DNA from: JAAYZX01 sp040770645
GTDB taxonomy: Bacteria; Actinomycetota; Thermoleophilia; RBG-16-64-13
Assembly: GCA_040770645.1 (NCBI GenBank)
Contig: JAXGIS010000003.1
Span: forward strand, 62,001 to 126,000
DNA length: 64,000 bases
Direction of reading: 5' to 3'
Each line of letters begins with the position of its first letter. The stretch's first letter is position 1. Made by a program: the position numbers and the translations under genes. This document shows, in pieces, positions 17,977-27,567 of this stretch. The notes beneath the pieces were generated by a model. It did no database searches, was not told the DNA's origin, and worked only from the letters and a program-made list of their open reading frames with translations.

Positions 17977-19251
17977 ATGAAGAATTCACAGAGAGTCGCG
18001 GTCCTGGCCTTGAGCGCGCTGATGATGGCGGCGCTATTGTTGGTGGCCGGCGTGGCATTCGGTTCTTCGACGATGGGCCGGGCGTTGGTGAGATCGATGC
18101 TGCCTGCGGGAGTGGCCGAGGCTTGGCTGGGACCCGACGCGGGTTTCCCGCTTCAGGCCAGTGTCCTTCAGAAAGTGGAGGGGACGTTCTTTAAGCCGGT
18201 GGATGCGGCGGCGCTCGAAGAGGGGGCCATACGGGGGATGTTGGCAGGACTCGATGATCCTTACACGGCCTACTTCGACCCCGAGGAGTACGCGAACCTG
18301 CTGGTGCACACCCAGGGCTCGTATTCAGGTGTGGGGATAGTGGTGGAGATGCGTTTCGGTTTTGTGACCGTGGTGTCCACGTTCAAAGAGAGCCCTGCGG
18401 AACAGGCGGGAGTGCGGCCGGGTGACGTCATTGTGGCGGTGGACGAGGAGGGGGTCCAAGGGAAATCGCTGGATCAGGTGGTCACGCGCATCAAAGGACC
18501 TGAGGGCACGGAGGTGAACCTGCGCCTCTATCGGCCGGCATCCGGAAGCAAAGTCATGCCGCCGGTCGTCGAGGGTGATACCGGTGAACTGCCTCCGGGC
18601 GGAGAGACCATCAACCTGCTTCTTACGCGTCGTGCCGTCTCCCCGCCCGTGCTGGAGACCGAAGTCCTCGAGCGGGACGGGGTGAAAGTGGCACATATCT
18701 CCTTCTTCACGTTCTCAGAGGGCTCGGGTGACAAACTGCGGGCCGAGGTGGAAGCGGTCATGGAGAAGGAGGTGCCGGATGCGGTGATTCTTGACCTGCG
18801 TAGCAACGGTGGAGGATTGGTGGATGAAGCGGTCAAGGTGGCCGGGATTTTTCTCCCCAAGGGCACGGTGGTCGCCACGACTGAGGGTCGGCACTGGCCC
18901 AAGGAGACGCTCACCGCGCACAGCGGCTACACATCCCAGGTGCCTTTGTTGGTGTTGGTGGACGGGTTCACCGCCAGCGCTTCGGAGATCGTAGCGGGGG
19001 CTTTGCTTGATAATGGCCGGGCGACACTCGTTGGAGAACGCACTTTTGGTAAGGGTCTGATTCAGTCCATCCAAGCGTTGTCCAACGGAGGCGCAGTCAA
19101 GATCACCATGGCCGTATACCTCACGCCGTCGGGGGCGGACATCAACGGCGAGGGGATCGAACCGAACGTCGAGGCCCCAGACGATCCGGAGACCGAAGAC
19201 GTGGACGAGACCCTCGAGAAGGCCCTCCAGGTGATCGCCGATCGGAGTTGA
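17977..19251 (+). CDS. ctpA: C-terminal processing peptidase, S41 family
   Basis: Exported or membrane-anchored serine protease of the CtpA/Prc family, 424 residues. It has an N-terminal membrane segment (about residues 8-30), a PDZ domain around GSYSGVGIVVEMRFGFV to PGDVIVAVDEEGV, and the S41 catalytic domain. The serine lies in DGFTASASEIVAGAL and the lysine in ERTFGKGLIQS, forming the Ser-Lys dyad. It follows the M23 gene by nine bases, matching the frequent M23-ctp pair. It may degrade or limit cell-wall hydrolases, which is inference from CtpA biology elsewhere. Confidence 0.94.
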   Translation: MKNSQRVAVLALSALMMAALLLVAGVAFGSSTMGRALVRSMLPAGVAEAWLGPDAGFPLQASVLQKVEGTFFKPVDAAALEEGAIRGMLAGLDDPYTAYFDPEEYANLLVHTQGSYSGVGIVVEMRFGFVTVVSTFKESPAEQAGVRPGDVIVAVDEEGVQGKSLDQVVTRIKGPEGTEVNLRLYRPASGSKVMPPVVEGDTGELPPGGETINLLLTRRAVSPPVLETEVLERDGVKVAHISFFTFSEGSGDKLRAEVEAVMEKEVPDAVILDLRSNGGGLVDEAVKVAGIFLPKGTVVATTEGRHWPKETLTAHSGYTSQVPLLVLVDGFTASASEIVAGALLDNGRATLVGERTFGKGLIQSIQALSNGGAVKITMAVYLTPSGADINGEGIEPNVEAPDDPETEDVDETLEKALQVIADRS

Positions 19252-19257
19252 GCCCAC

Positions 19258-20058
19258 ATGAGTGGCGCTTCGCTATCACGTCGGCCGGCGCGGTTTTTCG
19301 TGGATGTCTTTGAATCGGGGGACGAGCCGCGGTGTGGCGGGAGTGCGCGTCTGTCCGCGGAGGACTGGCATCATGCGCGTCGGGTCTTACGGCTTCGGCA
19401 GGGTGAGGCGGTGGAACTGGTGTGTGCAGGTGCACCCGGCCGGGTGTGGGAAGGGCGGGTGGACGATATAGGTCACTCGCCACTGATCAGACTCGTGCGC
19501 GTGCTCGAAGAGCCCGCTTCTTGGGGGATGCGAATCCTTTTGGTGCAGGGCATACCTGCCCTCCCCAAGGTCGACGACATCATTGACAAAGGCACCCAGG
19601 TGGGCGTCGACGAGTTCGTCCTGATCGCGGCCGAAGCATCGCCTTCAGGAGCCATAGACAAAGCCGAATCGCGTCTTGAGCGATGGCGGCGCATCTCCCG
19701 AGAGGCCGCCAAACAAAGTCGGCAGCCGGCGGTGCCCGCCGTGACCTTGGCGCAAAGGCCGGACGATCTGATAAGACGACTGGTACAGGAGGTGTGGTGG
19801 TCACTTGTACTCGACCCTGCGGCCGACGTGTCTCTGGCCGACGCGTTGCGGCTTCGCGGCTGTGAGTGGGGGTCACAGGGCACGTTGAGGCGTTTCGCGG
19901 TGTGGGTAGGCCCTGAGGGCGGGTGGGCGTCTGACGAGCTGTCCCTGTTCCTGGGTGCGGGAATTGGCACAGCACGGCTGGGTCGGCGCATCCTGCGTGC
20001 AGAGACGGCGGGGCCGGTGGCGGCGGCCGTGATACGCTTTGCCGTGGGTGATTGGTGA
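19258..20058 (+). CDS. rsmE: 16S rRNA m3U1498 methyltransferase
   Basis: RsmE methylates N3 of U1498 in 16S rRNA, using SAM, with a SPOUT knot fold. It has 266 residues: an N-terminal PUA-like domain (WHHARRVLRLRQGEAVEL), then the knot with DKGTQVGVDEFVLI, REAAKQSRQPAVP, VWVGPEGGWASDELS and LGRRILRAETAGPVAAAVI. Its position after ctpA and before a HIT protein is typical. No strong ribosome site is seen before ATG 19258. Confidence 0.94.
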   Translation: MSGASLSRRPARFFVDVFESGDEPRCGGSARLSAEDWHHARRVLRLRQGEAVELVCAGAPGRVWEGRVDDIGHSPLIRLVRVLEEPASWGMRILLVQGIPALPKVDDIIDKGTQVGVDEFVLIAAEASPSGAIDKAESRLERWRRISREAAKQSRQPAVPAVTLAQRPDDLIRRLVQEVWWSLVLDPAADVSLADALRLRGCEWGSQGTLRRFAVWVGPEGGWASDELSLFLGAGIGTARLGRRILRAETAGPVAAAVIRFAVGDW

Positions 20059-20110
20059 ATACGTGTGTTGGCGGCGTGGTTGAATCCTGGGGGAAGGGGC
20101 GAGGAGTATA

Positions 20111-20464
20111 ATGGTCTCAAGTATGAATGACTGTATCTTTTGCAAGATTATTCGGGGCGATATCCCCGCCACCTTCGTGCAGCAAGACGAGGGGTTCGTC
20201 GCGTTCGCCGATATCAATCCCAAGGCGCCCGTCCATTTGCTGGTGATGCCGCGTCGCCACGTGCGTTCTGTGAACGAGGTTGCGGATCAGGAGGCGGACT
20301 TTGGGCAGCGCCTGCTGGCGTTCATTGCCGCCGCCGCCGCCGCGGCGGGCATCAGTCAGACGGGTTATCGAGTGGTTATCAATAATGGGCCTGACGCCGG
20401 GCAGGAAGTAGATCATCTACACGTACATGTGCTCGGCGGGCGTGAACTGGGAGATCTGACGTGA
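20111..20464 (+). CDS. HIT-family nucleotide hydrolase
   Basis: Histidine-triad protein of 117 residues, related to HinT purine phosphoramidases. It begins CIFCKIIRGDIPATFV, with the zinc cysteine pair, and ends with the triad HLHVHVLGG. A TATAAT overlaps the first ATG (20107-20112). The second ATG at 20123 gives the canonical start MNDCIFCKI and lies eleven bases beyond that hexamer, so a nearly leaderless start there is possible. The ATG at 20111 has a GAGGAG site four bases away. The stop overlaps the next gene's GTG. Confidence 0.93.
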   Translation: MVSSMNDCIFCKIIRGDIPATFVQQDEGFVAFADINPKAPVHLLVMPRRHVRSVNEVADQEADFGQRLLAFIAAAAAAAGISQTGYRVVINNGPDAGQEVDHLHVHVLGGRELGDLT

Positions 20465-20907
20465 GCCTCCTCGAGGACATCCAGCGTAAGGTCATAGAGT
20501 CGTTGAAGGCGGGGGATCGTGATCGTGCCGCTTCACTACGGGTGCTGGTCTCGGAACTACAGGGTGCAGCCAAAGAGGCTCGCCACCCCCTGAGCGAGGC
20601 CGAAGAGCTGCAGGTGCTTCGGCGCGAGCGCAAGAAGCGCTTGGAGTCGGCAGAGGCTTTCCGATCCGGCGGGCGCCCCGAGTTGGCAGAGAAAGAAGAG
20701 TGGATACTAGCTCTGATCAATGACATGTTGCCGCAGCAATTTGATGAGGCGGCATTGGTGAGCCTGATCGATCAAGTGATCACCGAACTGGGTGCAACCA
20801 CTCCCAAGGAGATGGGGAAGGTCATGAGTGCGGTCATGGCCAAGGGTGGCGCTCAGGTGGACGGTTCTCTCGCCTCGCGGCTGGTGAAAGAGCGACTGAC
20901 GGCATGA
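20461..20907 (+). CDS. yqeY: GatB/YqeY domain protein
   Basis: Protein of 148 residues consisting only of the helical GatB/YqeY domain, the part of GatB that contacts tRNA. Typical segments are LRVLVSELQGAAKEAR and the glycine-rich end MGKVMSAVMAKGGAQVDG. Its function alone is not established. It starts at GTG 20461, overlapping the HIT stop. Confidence 0.92.
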   Translation: MSLLEDIQRKVIESLKAGDRDRAASLRVLVSELQGAAKEARHPLSEAEELQVLRRERKKRLESAEAFRSGGRPELAEKEEWILALINDMLPQQFDEAALVSLIDQVITELGATTPKEMGKVMSAVMAKGGAQVDGSLASRLVKERLTA

Positions 20908-20952
20908 GCGCGTGGTCCGGCGGCCCTGGTTGGGTCCCGGAGGAGCAGGCCT

Positions 20953-21973
<1,021 letters not shown>

Positions 21974-21995
21974 CGTCTGAGACTCCCCCGTCGCC

Positions 21996-24082
21996 ATGTA
22001 TTATCGGCCCGTATTGCACCAGAGACTTGCCGGATTCAGAACGTTCGTTGAGGGACGGAATCGGCGCAGATTGACGATTGTCTTGGCAATAGTCCTCACG
22101 GTAGGGTTGACGCTCATCATCTCCTCGAGTTACCTCCTCGCGTTACGATTTTGAAGTTGGAGATCTGGCCACTGAGACGCTGGTGGCACCGCGCACGCTG
22201 GCGTTTCAAGACGATACAGCCACCGAGGAACTGCGACGCCAGGCCGCTGAGCAGGTGGAGCCGGTTTACCGAGTAATCCCAGCGTACTCGTGGAGGTCAC
22301 GGGGGAAGTCCGCGCGCTCTTTGCACGGGCGCGCAGCCTACGCGCAGATTTCAATGCCGGAGTGACAATGGATGACAAGATAGCTCGACTCCGAGAGCTC
22401 TCACCCGGCACCTTGAACGACGATGCGCTACGTTACCTCCTTCAAGCCGATTTGTCGGCTCTGGATCAAGTGGAGCAGGAGAGCACGGCGGCGCTGCGCC
22501 AAGTGCTGGGGCAAACGGTGACCGAAGACTCGTTGGAGGGCCAGAGGCGGTGGTGCGTGCCATCGCCGCCAGTCTGCCGCTTGCGGCCGGGGCGCAAGGG
22601 ACCGTGGCCGAAATCGCATCCGCGGACTGGAGGCCAACACGGTTCTGGATCTCGATCTCACTGAGGCCCGGCGCGAGGAGGCTGCAGCGAGTGTGGCCCC
22701 CGTGATGGTGTCTGTGGCCAAGGGGGAGACGGTGGTCACGGCCGGGCAGATCATTTCACGTCAGCAGATCTTGAAGTTGCAGAAACCGGGCTTGGTGGGA
22801 ACTCGTGCGGACTGGAAGGTGTGGACGGGCATATTCCTTACCGTGCTCTTGGAGATGGCGGCAATCTGGCTGTACCTGAGACGATTTGGTGCTGCCATCA
22901 AAAGACAACAACCTGCTGCTCGCCGGGGCGACTCTCCTGCTTCTCTTCGCGCTACTTGCCCGCCTTCTCTCCATACCGCCCCTCTCCCTATCTGGTGCCC
23001 ATCGTCTCACTGGGAATCGTCGGGTCGATTGTGCTTGGCTCTCGCGCTGCATCGTTACTCGTGGTGTTGGAAGCCATCAACTTGGGTCTCATTACGAATC
23101 TGAGTTTGGAGTATGCGTTGGTGGCGCTTATCAGCGGGCTTTGCGCTGCTTACCCGGTCTCTCACCTGATCGAGCGCTCAGAACTCCTCAGCGCCGGAGC
23201 CATAGCCTCGGGTTTTGTCTGGTAGCGGTATTCGCAGCCGAGATGCTGAGGGAGGCCCCTGTGCTCGAAGCGCTGGAGTTCACGCTGTGGGGCGCGGGGG
23301 CCGGTTTTCTGGGCCTCATCCTCTCCGTGGCCCTGTTGGAGGTATTTGAGGTTATTTTCAACCTGACCACGCCGTTGCGCCTGCTTGAGTTGGGTAACCC
23401 GGCTCAGCCATTGTTGCGCCGTCTCATGCAGGAGGCGCCCGGCACGTACAACCACAGCATCATGGTGGGCAATCTGGCCGAAGCCGCGGCTGAGGCCGTG
23501 GGCGCTGATTCGTTGCTGGCCCGGGTGGGGGCCTATTACCACGATGTGGGAAAGATCAATCGGCCGGAGTACTTCGTGGAGAACCAACTACATATGCACA
23601 ACCCCCACGATCGATTGAATCCTAATTTGTCCAAGCTCGCCATCATGGCGCACGTGGGCGACGGCGTGGAACTGGCACAACGATACGGTCTCCCCCGGCC
23701 TGTGGTCGATATCATCAAACAGCATCATGGGACCTCGGTACTCTCATACTTCTATTACAAGGCCAAGCACAACTCCGTCGGAGACGTGAACGAGGAGACG
23801 TATCGCTACGAAGAAGACAAGCCAACTTCACGCGAGGCGGCCATCATCATGCTGGCCGATTCGGTGGAGGCGGCCGTGAAGGCCATGCAGCACCCCACCA
23901 TGAAGAAGATACAGATGCTCATACGCGACATCATCCGGCAGAAGATGGAGGACGGCCAGTTGGACCGGTCGCAGCTCACCTTCGGGGACCTGGGCAAAGT
24001 GGCGGACGCGTTCTTGGTGGCGCTGCGGGGGGTCGTGGGTCACCGCATCGAGTACCCGGTGGAAGGGAAGGTGATGGCGTGA
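21996..24082 (+). CDS. pgpH: 7TM-HD phosphodiesterase, PgpH type (about seven frameshifts)
   Basis: Membrane HD-domain protein of about 690 residues. PgpH hydrolyses cyclic di-AMP. Order: N-terminal helix (LTIVLAIVLTVGLTLIISSS), an extracytoplasmic 7TMR-HDED domain ending VAKGETVVTAGQIISRQQ, a membrane block, then the HD domain with APGTYNHSIMVGNLAEAA, YYHDVGKINRPEYF and IIKQHHGTSVLSYFYYKA. The HD metal residues are intact and uninterrupted after about 23225. Breaks occur near 22137, 22285, 22545, 22620, 22905, 22985 and 23222. The order phoH, pgpH, ybeY, era is standard. Confidence 0.88.
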
Positions 24083-24552
24083 TGCTGCTTGACCGGGTGA
24101 CGGTGGTCAATTCATCCCCTATTGGCGTGGATGAGTCCGCCGTGCGACAGTGGGTGCTGAGGGTGCTCGAACAGCGAGGGGCCGTAGGCACGGTGGGCAT
24201 CGCTTTCGTGGGTCTAGAGGAGATGACGAGTCTGAACTCGCGCTACCGAGGGGGCGAAGGGCCTACTGATGTGCTCTCTTTCGCTGATGCTGAAGATGAT
24301 GATTGGGTTGACGGGTCGGAGGAGACAGAGGGGGTCTCCTGTCTAGGCGACGTGGTGATTGCACCCGAGGTAGCCCGGGAGAACGCCTTGAACGAGGGCG
24401 CTACCCTTTCACATGAGTTGCGCGTTCTATTGACCCACGGACTGCTTCACTTATTGGGGTACGATCATGAAACCGATTCAGGCGAGATGCTGAGCGAACA
24501 ACAGAGGTTGCTACAGGATCTCGAGGGCGAGTTGCCAGACGATCTTGTCTGA
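24082..24552 (+). CDS. ybeY: Endoribonuclease YbeY
   Basis: Zinc-dependent RNase needed for 16S rRNA 3' maturation and ribosome quality control, about 156 residues. The zinc motif THGLLHLLGYDH (HxxxHxxxxxH) is intact near residue 120, preceded by the family segment YRGGEGPTDVLSF. Start is ATG 24082, sharing a base with the pgpH stop, or GTG one codon earlier. Confidence 0.95.
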   Translation: MLLDRVTVVNSSPIGVDESAVRQWVLRVLEQRGAVGTVGIAFVGLEEMTSLNSRYRGGEGPTDVLSFADAEDDDWVDGSEETEGVSCLGDVVIAPEVARENALNEGATLSHELRVLLTHGLLHLLGYDHETDSGEMLSEQQRLLQDLEGELPDDLV

Positions 24553-25084
24553 ACAGAGCCTGCACATACGCCGCCTCACGCATCCGAGTGCGCAGGAGCT
24601 CGAGACGCTGGCCCGTTACGATCGCGACATCTTCGGCGACACCGGTCTGCGCCCCTACGATCTTGGGCTCATGACTCGTGCGGGTGTGGTGTTGCTGGCC
24701 TATCTGGGTGATGAGTTGGTGGGTGGCTGCCAGCTGATGCGCGTGGCCGACATGCCCGAGGTCATGTGGGTAGTGGGGTTTTACATTCGGCCTGAGTGGC
24801 GATCATGCGGCCTGGGAAGGCAGTTCCTGACCGCCGTTGTCCGCTGGCTCCCGAGTCTGGGAGTAACGGGGCTCATGCTTACAGTGGACAGCGAGAACGA
24901 GGCCGCGCGGGCCTTGTACGAGAGCTTCGGCTTTTCCTGGCTGGAGGAGGTGCCGGAGTTCTACGGGCGGGGCAGAGATCGTCATCTGATGAAGCTGGGA
25001 TTCATCCCGTGGGAAGTGGAGAATGAGCGGGACCTGTTTCCGATCGGGCTTCGTGGCAGTGGTGGGACGGCCGAACGTGGGTAA
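24545..25084 (+). CDS. GNAT-family N-acetyltransferase, RimI-like
   Basis: GNAT acetyltransferase of about 179 residues. The acetyl-CoA loop is RSCGLGRQFL near residue 94, preceded by VVGFYIRPEWR, and the C-terminal motif is NEAARALYESFGF. It could be a RimI-type N-terminal acetyltransferase, but the substrate cannot be assigned. The start codon is probably TTG 24545, inside the end of ybeY. The frame continues 62 bases into era; such an overlap is odd and may reflect an indel near 25020. Confidence 0.8.
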   Translation: MSEQSLHIRRLTHPSAQELETLARYDRDIFGDTGLRPYDLGLMTRAGVVLLAYLGDELVGGCQLMRVADMPEVMWVVGFYIRPEWRSCGLGRQFLTAVVRWLPSLGVTGLMLTVDSENEAARALYESFGFSWLEEVPEFYGRGRDRHLMKLGFIPWEVENERDLFPIGLRGSGGTAERG

Positions 25085-25916
25085 ATCCACGCTGGTGAAT
25101 CGTTTGACCGGCCGCAAAGTCAGTATCGTATCGGACAAGCCGCAGACTACGCGCAATCGCGTGGCCGGAGTTGTCTCCCGACCCGCGAGCCAAGTGGTCC
25201 TGCTGGACATTCCCGGATTCCAGAAACCTCGGGATGAACTGACTCGGCGCATGCAGGCCACCGTAGATCAAACCCTGCAGGAAGTGGATGGCGCGCTTTG
25301 GCTGATCGCGGGGGATGAATCTGTGGGTAAGGGAGACGCGTTCATCGCATCGCGGTTGGCCGCCTCTGGGGTGCCGACGGTGATTGCGGTCAACAAGACG
25401 GACCTCCTCAGTGAAGACCGTGCGCAGCGCCAAGCGGCGATAGCGGCCACGATGGGTGTGTCCGGCCCCGTGCTTCTGATCAGTGCTGCGAGCGGCCGAG
25501 GGTTGGAGGAGGTGATCCCGTTGCTCGAGGGGTTCTTGGCGGAGGGACCACCGTACTTTCCCGATGGGACACTGACCGACCGGCCGGATGAGTGGTTGGT
25601 GGGGGAGTTGATCAGGGAAAAGGTACTCCACGTGACCGAGGAGGAGGTGCCGCACTCCGTGTCGGTGGAAGTGCTGGAGATGGAGGCGCGGGAGAACGAT
25701 GACTTGATCGACGTTCGGGCGGCGATCTACGTGGAGCGGGCTTCGCAGCGCCCCATCGTCCTGGGTCGAGGTGGCCTCCGGATCAAGCAGATCGGGACTG
25801 AAGCACGTCGGGACATCGAAAGCCTGCTGGGAAGCAGGGTGTTCCTGGATCTAGGGGTGCAGGTACGCAGGCATTGGCGGCGTAATCCCGGCCTTCTGGA
25901 GAGGCTGGGGCTGTAG
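25023..25916 (+). CDS. era: GTPase Era
   Basis: Ribosome-assembly GTPase that binds the 3' end of 16S rRNA, 297 residues. G motifs: G1 GRPNVGKST, G2 around TTRNRV, G3 DIPG, G4 NKTD. The KH domain at the C-terminus carries RPIVLGRGGLRIKQIGTEAR followed by VFLDLGVQV. ATG 25023 lies within the end of the preceding acetyltransferase frame. Confidence 0.96.
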   Translation: MSGTCFRSGFVAVVGRPNVGKSTLVNRLTGRKVSIVSDKPQTTRNRVAGVVSRPASQVVLLDIPGFQKPRDELTRRMQATVDQTLQEVDGALWLIAGDESVGKGDAFIASRLAASGVPTVIAVNKTDLLSEDRAQRQAAIAATMGVSGPVLLISAASGRGLEEVIPLLEGFLAEGPPYFPDGTLTDRPDEWLVGELIREKVLHVTEEEVPHSVSVEVLEMEARENDDLIDVRAAIYVERASQRPIVLGRGGLRIKQIGTEARRDIESLLGSRVFLDLGVQVRRHWRRNPGLLERLGL

Positions 25917-25987
25917 GGTCGGGGAGCCGCGGTTGACACGCGGTGTATGATGATACGACTTGACCGATTGCAAATGGGGGTTCAGCG

Positions 25988-26683
25988 TTGAGACTTGAGG
26001 AGCTCGCCAAGACCATCGACAGCACGCTACTCGAGCCTACCGCGGTGCAGTCTGATATTGAGCAGCTGTGCCGCGATGCGATCGAGCATCATTTCGCCTG
26101 TGTGTGCGTCTTTCCCCACTGGGTCCCCATGTGCCAGCGCATCATGAAGGGGCATGATGTCAAAGTGTCCACTGTTGTCAGCTTCCCGTACGGGGCCGAC
26201 ATCTCGCGTGTCAAAGTGAACGCGGCCGAACAGGCGGTGGCGGCAGGTGCGGATGAGCTGGAAGTGGTCATGAATATCGCCGCTATGCTCACCGGTGACT
26301 TCCGCTACGTGCGGGATGAGCTGTCCCGTGTTGTGAAGGCCGTGCGTATGAAGAGCGTCAACGCGGGGCGCGGTTTGGTGCTCGTCAAGATCATCGTTGA
26401 AGCCTGCTACCTCGATGACAAGATGAAGCGGCTGGCGTGCAAAATCGTTGAGGATGTGGGAGCCGATTTCATCAAGACGTCTACCGGCAAGGGCCCTGGA
26501 GGGGCTACAGTTCGTGACGTGGAACTGTTTCGCGACCTGCTCTCCGAGGGGGTGGGTGTCAAGGCCGCCGGTGGCATTGTGACGGCCGAGGACGCCGAGC
26601 TCATGATCAACGCGGGGGCGGCTCGGTTGGGTACCTCTCATGCCGTTCGGATCATGAAAGAGTTCTCGGGCGAACGCGAATAG
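25988..26683 (+). CDS. deoC: Deoxyribose-phosphate aldolase
   Basis: DeoC cleaves 2-deoxyribose-5-phosphate to acetaldehyde and glyceraldehyde-3-phosphate. It has 231 residues in a TIM barrel. The Schiff-base lysine is in DFIKTSTGKGPGGATV, the first catalytic lysine in LVLVKIIVEACYL, and the phosphate site includes VKAAGGI. TTG 25988 gives a normal N-terminus (LRLEELAKTIDSTLLEP). The 71 bases upstream hold a TTGACA and a TATGAT at unsuitable spacing. The gene is followed by a strong hairpin. Confidence 0.94.
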   Translation: MRLEELAKTIDSTLLEPTAVQSDIEQLCRDAIEHHFACVCVFPHWVPMCQRIMKGHDVKVSTVVSFPYGADISRVKVNAAEQAVAAGADELEVVMNIAAMLTGDFRYVRDELSRVVKAVRMKSVNAGRGLVLVKIIVEACYLDDKMKRLACKIVEDVGADFIKTSTGKGPGGATVRDVELFRDLLSEGVGVKAAGGIVTAEDAELMINAGAARLGTSHAVRIMKEFSGERE

Positions 26684-26686
26684 GCG

Positions 26687-26725
26687 CTGCTGGGCGCCGT
26701 CCTTTGTGGCGCCGGCGCCCAGCAG
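26687..26725. terminator. 12-bp perfect hairpin between deoC and recO
   Basis: Arms 26687-26698 and 26714-26725 pair perfectly around a 15-base loop, four bases after the deoC stop. No T run follows, so it may be a weak terminator or an mRNA-stabilising end. Confidence 0.5.
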
Positions 26726-26740
26726 ATAGATCCGGTTCCG

Positions 26741-27460
26741 ATGACCGCTTTCCGCTCGATCAAGACAGAAGCTCTGGTCATGGGCTCCATGCGCTTGGGC
26801 GATGCGGATCGTATTGTCCGTCTGTATACGCGTGAGCGGGGCAGGGTGTCGGCAGTGGCAAAAGGCGTGCGCCGGGCGCTGTCGCGCATAGGCGGCCGGT
26901 TGGAGCCTTTCAGCGTGGTCCACGTGGTACTGCACCCGGGTCGCTCCCTGTACACTGTGACGGGTGTGGAGACCATCCGGGCCATGGCCGAAATGAGGGA
27001 GGCACTCTTTCGGATTGAGGCGGGAGGCCGCCTCATGGAGGCGGCCTCCCGCCTCCTCGCCGGAGAGGAGAGCAACCCCGGGGCGTTCAATCTACTGGTG
27101 CGCACTGTTGGCCGTCTGGCCCGGGCGCAGGATGCGGCGGAGGCCCAGTTGGTAGAGGTCTCCGGTGTGGCCAAGTTGATCCTTCTGCAGGGATTTGCCC
27201 CGGAGTTGGCCTGTTGTGTGTCTTGCGGGCGCGAGACCGATCTCGTGGCCTTCAGCCCGGGCGATGGTGGCGCAGTGTGTGGTGCTTGCCTGAGTTCCAG
27301 CGCGCCTCACGGTAGGGAGGCGGGGGGCGAATGTCTGCATGCGTTTCGCACCCTGCTCGAGTGCCCGTTGGGCGAACTCCCGCGCGATTTGCTCGGAGAG
27401 GAGCTGGTCATGCAGGTGGGCAGGTTGGCCCGCCACATCATCCGCGAGCACGCGATGTAG
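26741..27460 (+). CDS. recO: DNA repair protein RecO
   Basis: RecO helps load RecA in the RecFOR pathway. It has 239 residues: an N-terminal OB fold (SIKTEALVMGSMRLGDADRI, RGRVSAVAKGVRR) and a C-terminal helical domain with a four-cysteine zinc site (CCVSCG and VCGACL). Linkage to era is conserved in Gram-positive genomes. It runs convergently toward guaB; the 107 bases between them hold no clear terminator. Confidence 0.93.
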   Translation: MTAFRSIKTEALVMGSMRLGDADRIVRLYTRERGRVSAVAKGVRRALSRIGGRLEPFSVVHVVLHPGRSLYTVTGVETIRAMAEMREALFRIEAGGRLMEAASRLLAGEESNPGAFNLLVRTVGRLARAQDAAEAQLVEVSGVAKLILLQGFAPELACCVSCGRETDLVAFSPGDGGAVCGACLSSSAPHGREAGGECLHAFRTLLECPLGELPRDLLGEELVMQVGRLARHIIREHAM

Positions 27461-27567
27461 CGTCGAGCGGCCGCAGGGTGCCAAGCGCAGCGGGTGGCGG
27501 GCCGGAGTCCGGTAGGCCTCACGTAGGCCATGACGCGACGAAGGGGAGACGGCCCGCAGGCCGGAGG

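Noticed and set aside
25933..25961. TTGACA upstream of deoC as a promoter
   Set aside because: The nearest -10-like hexamer (TATGAT) is only seven bases away and nothing suitable lies at 16-18 bases.
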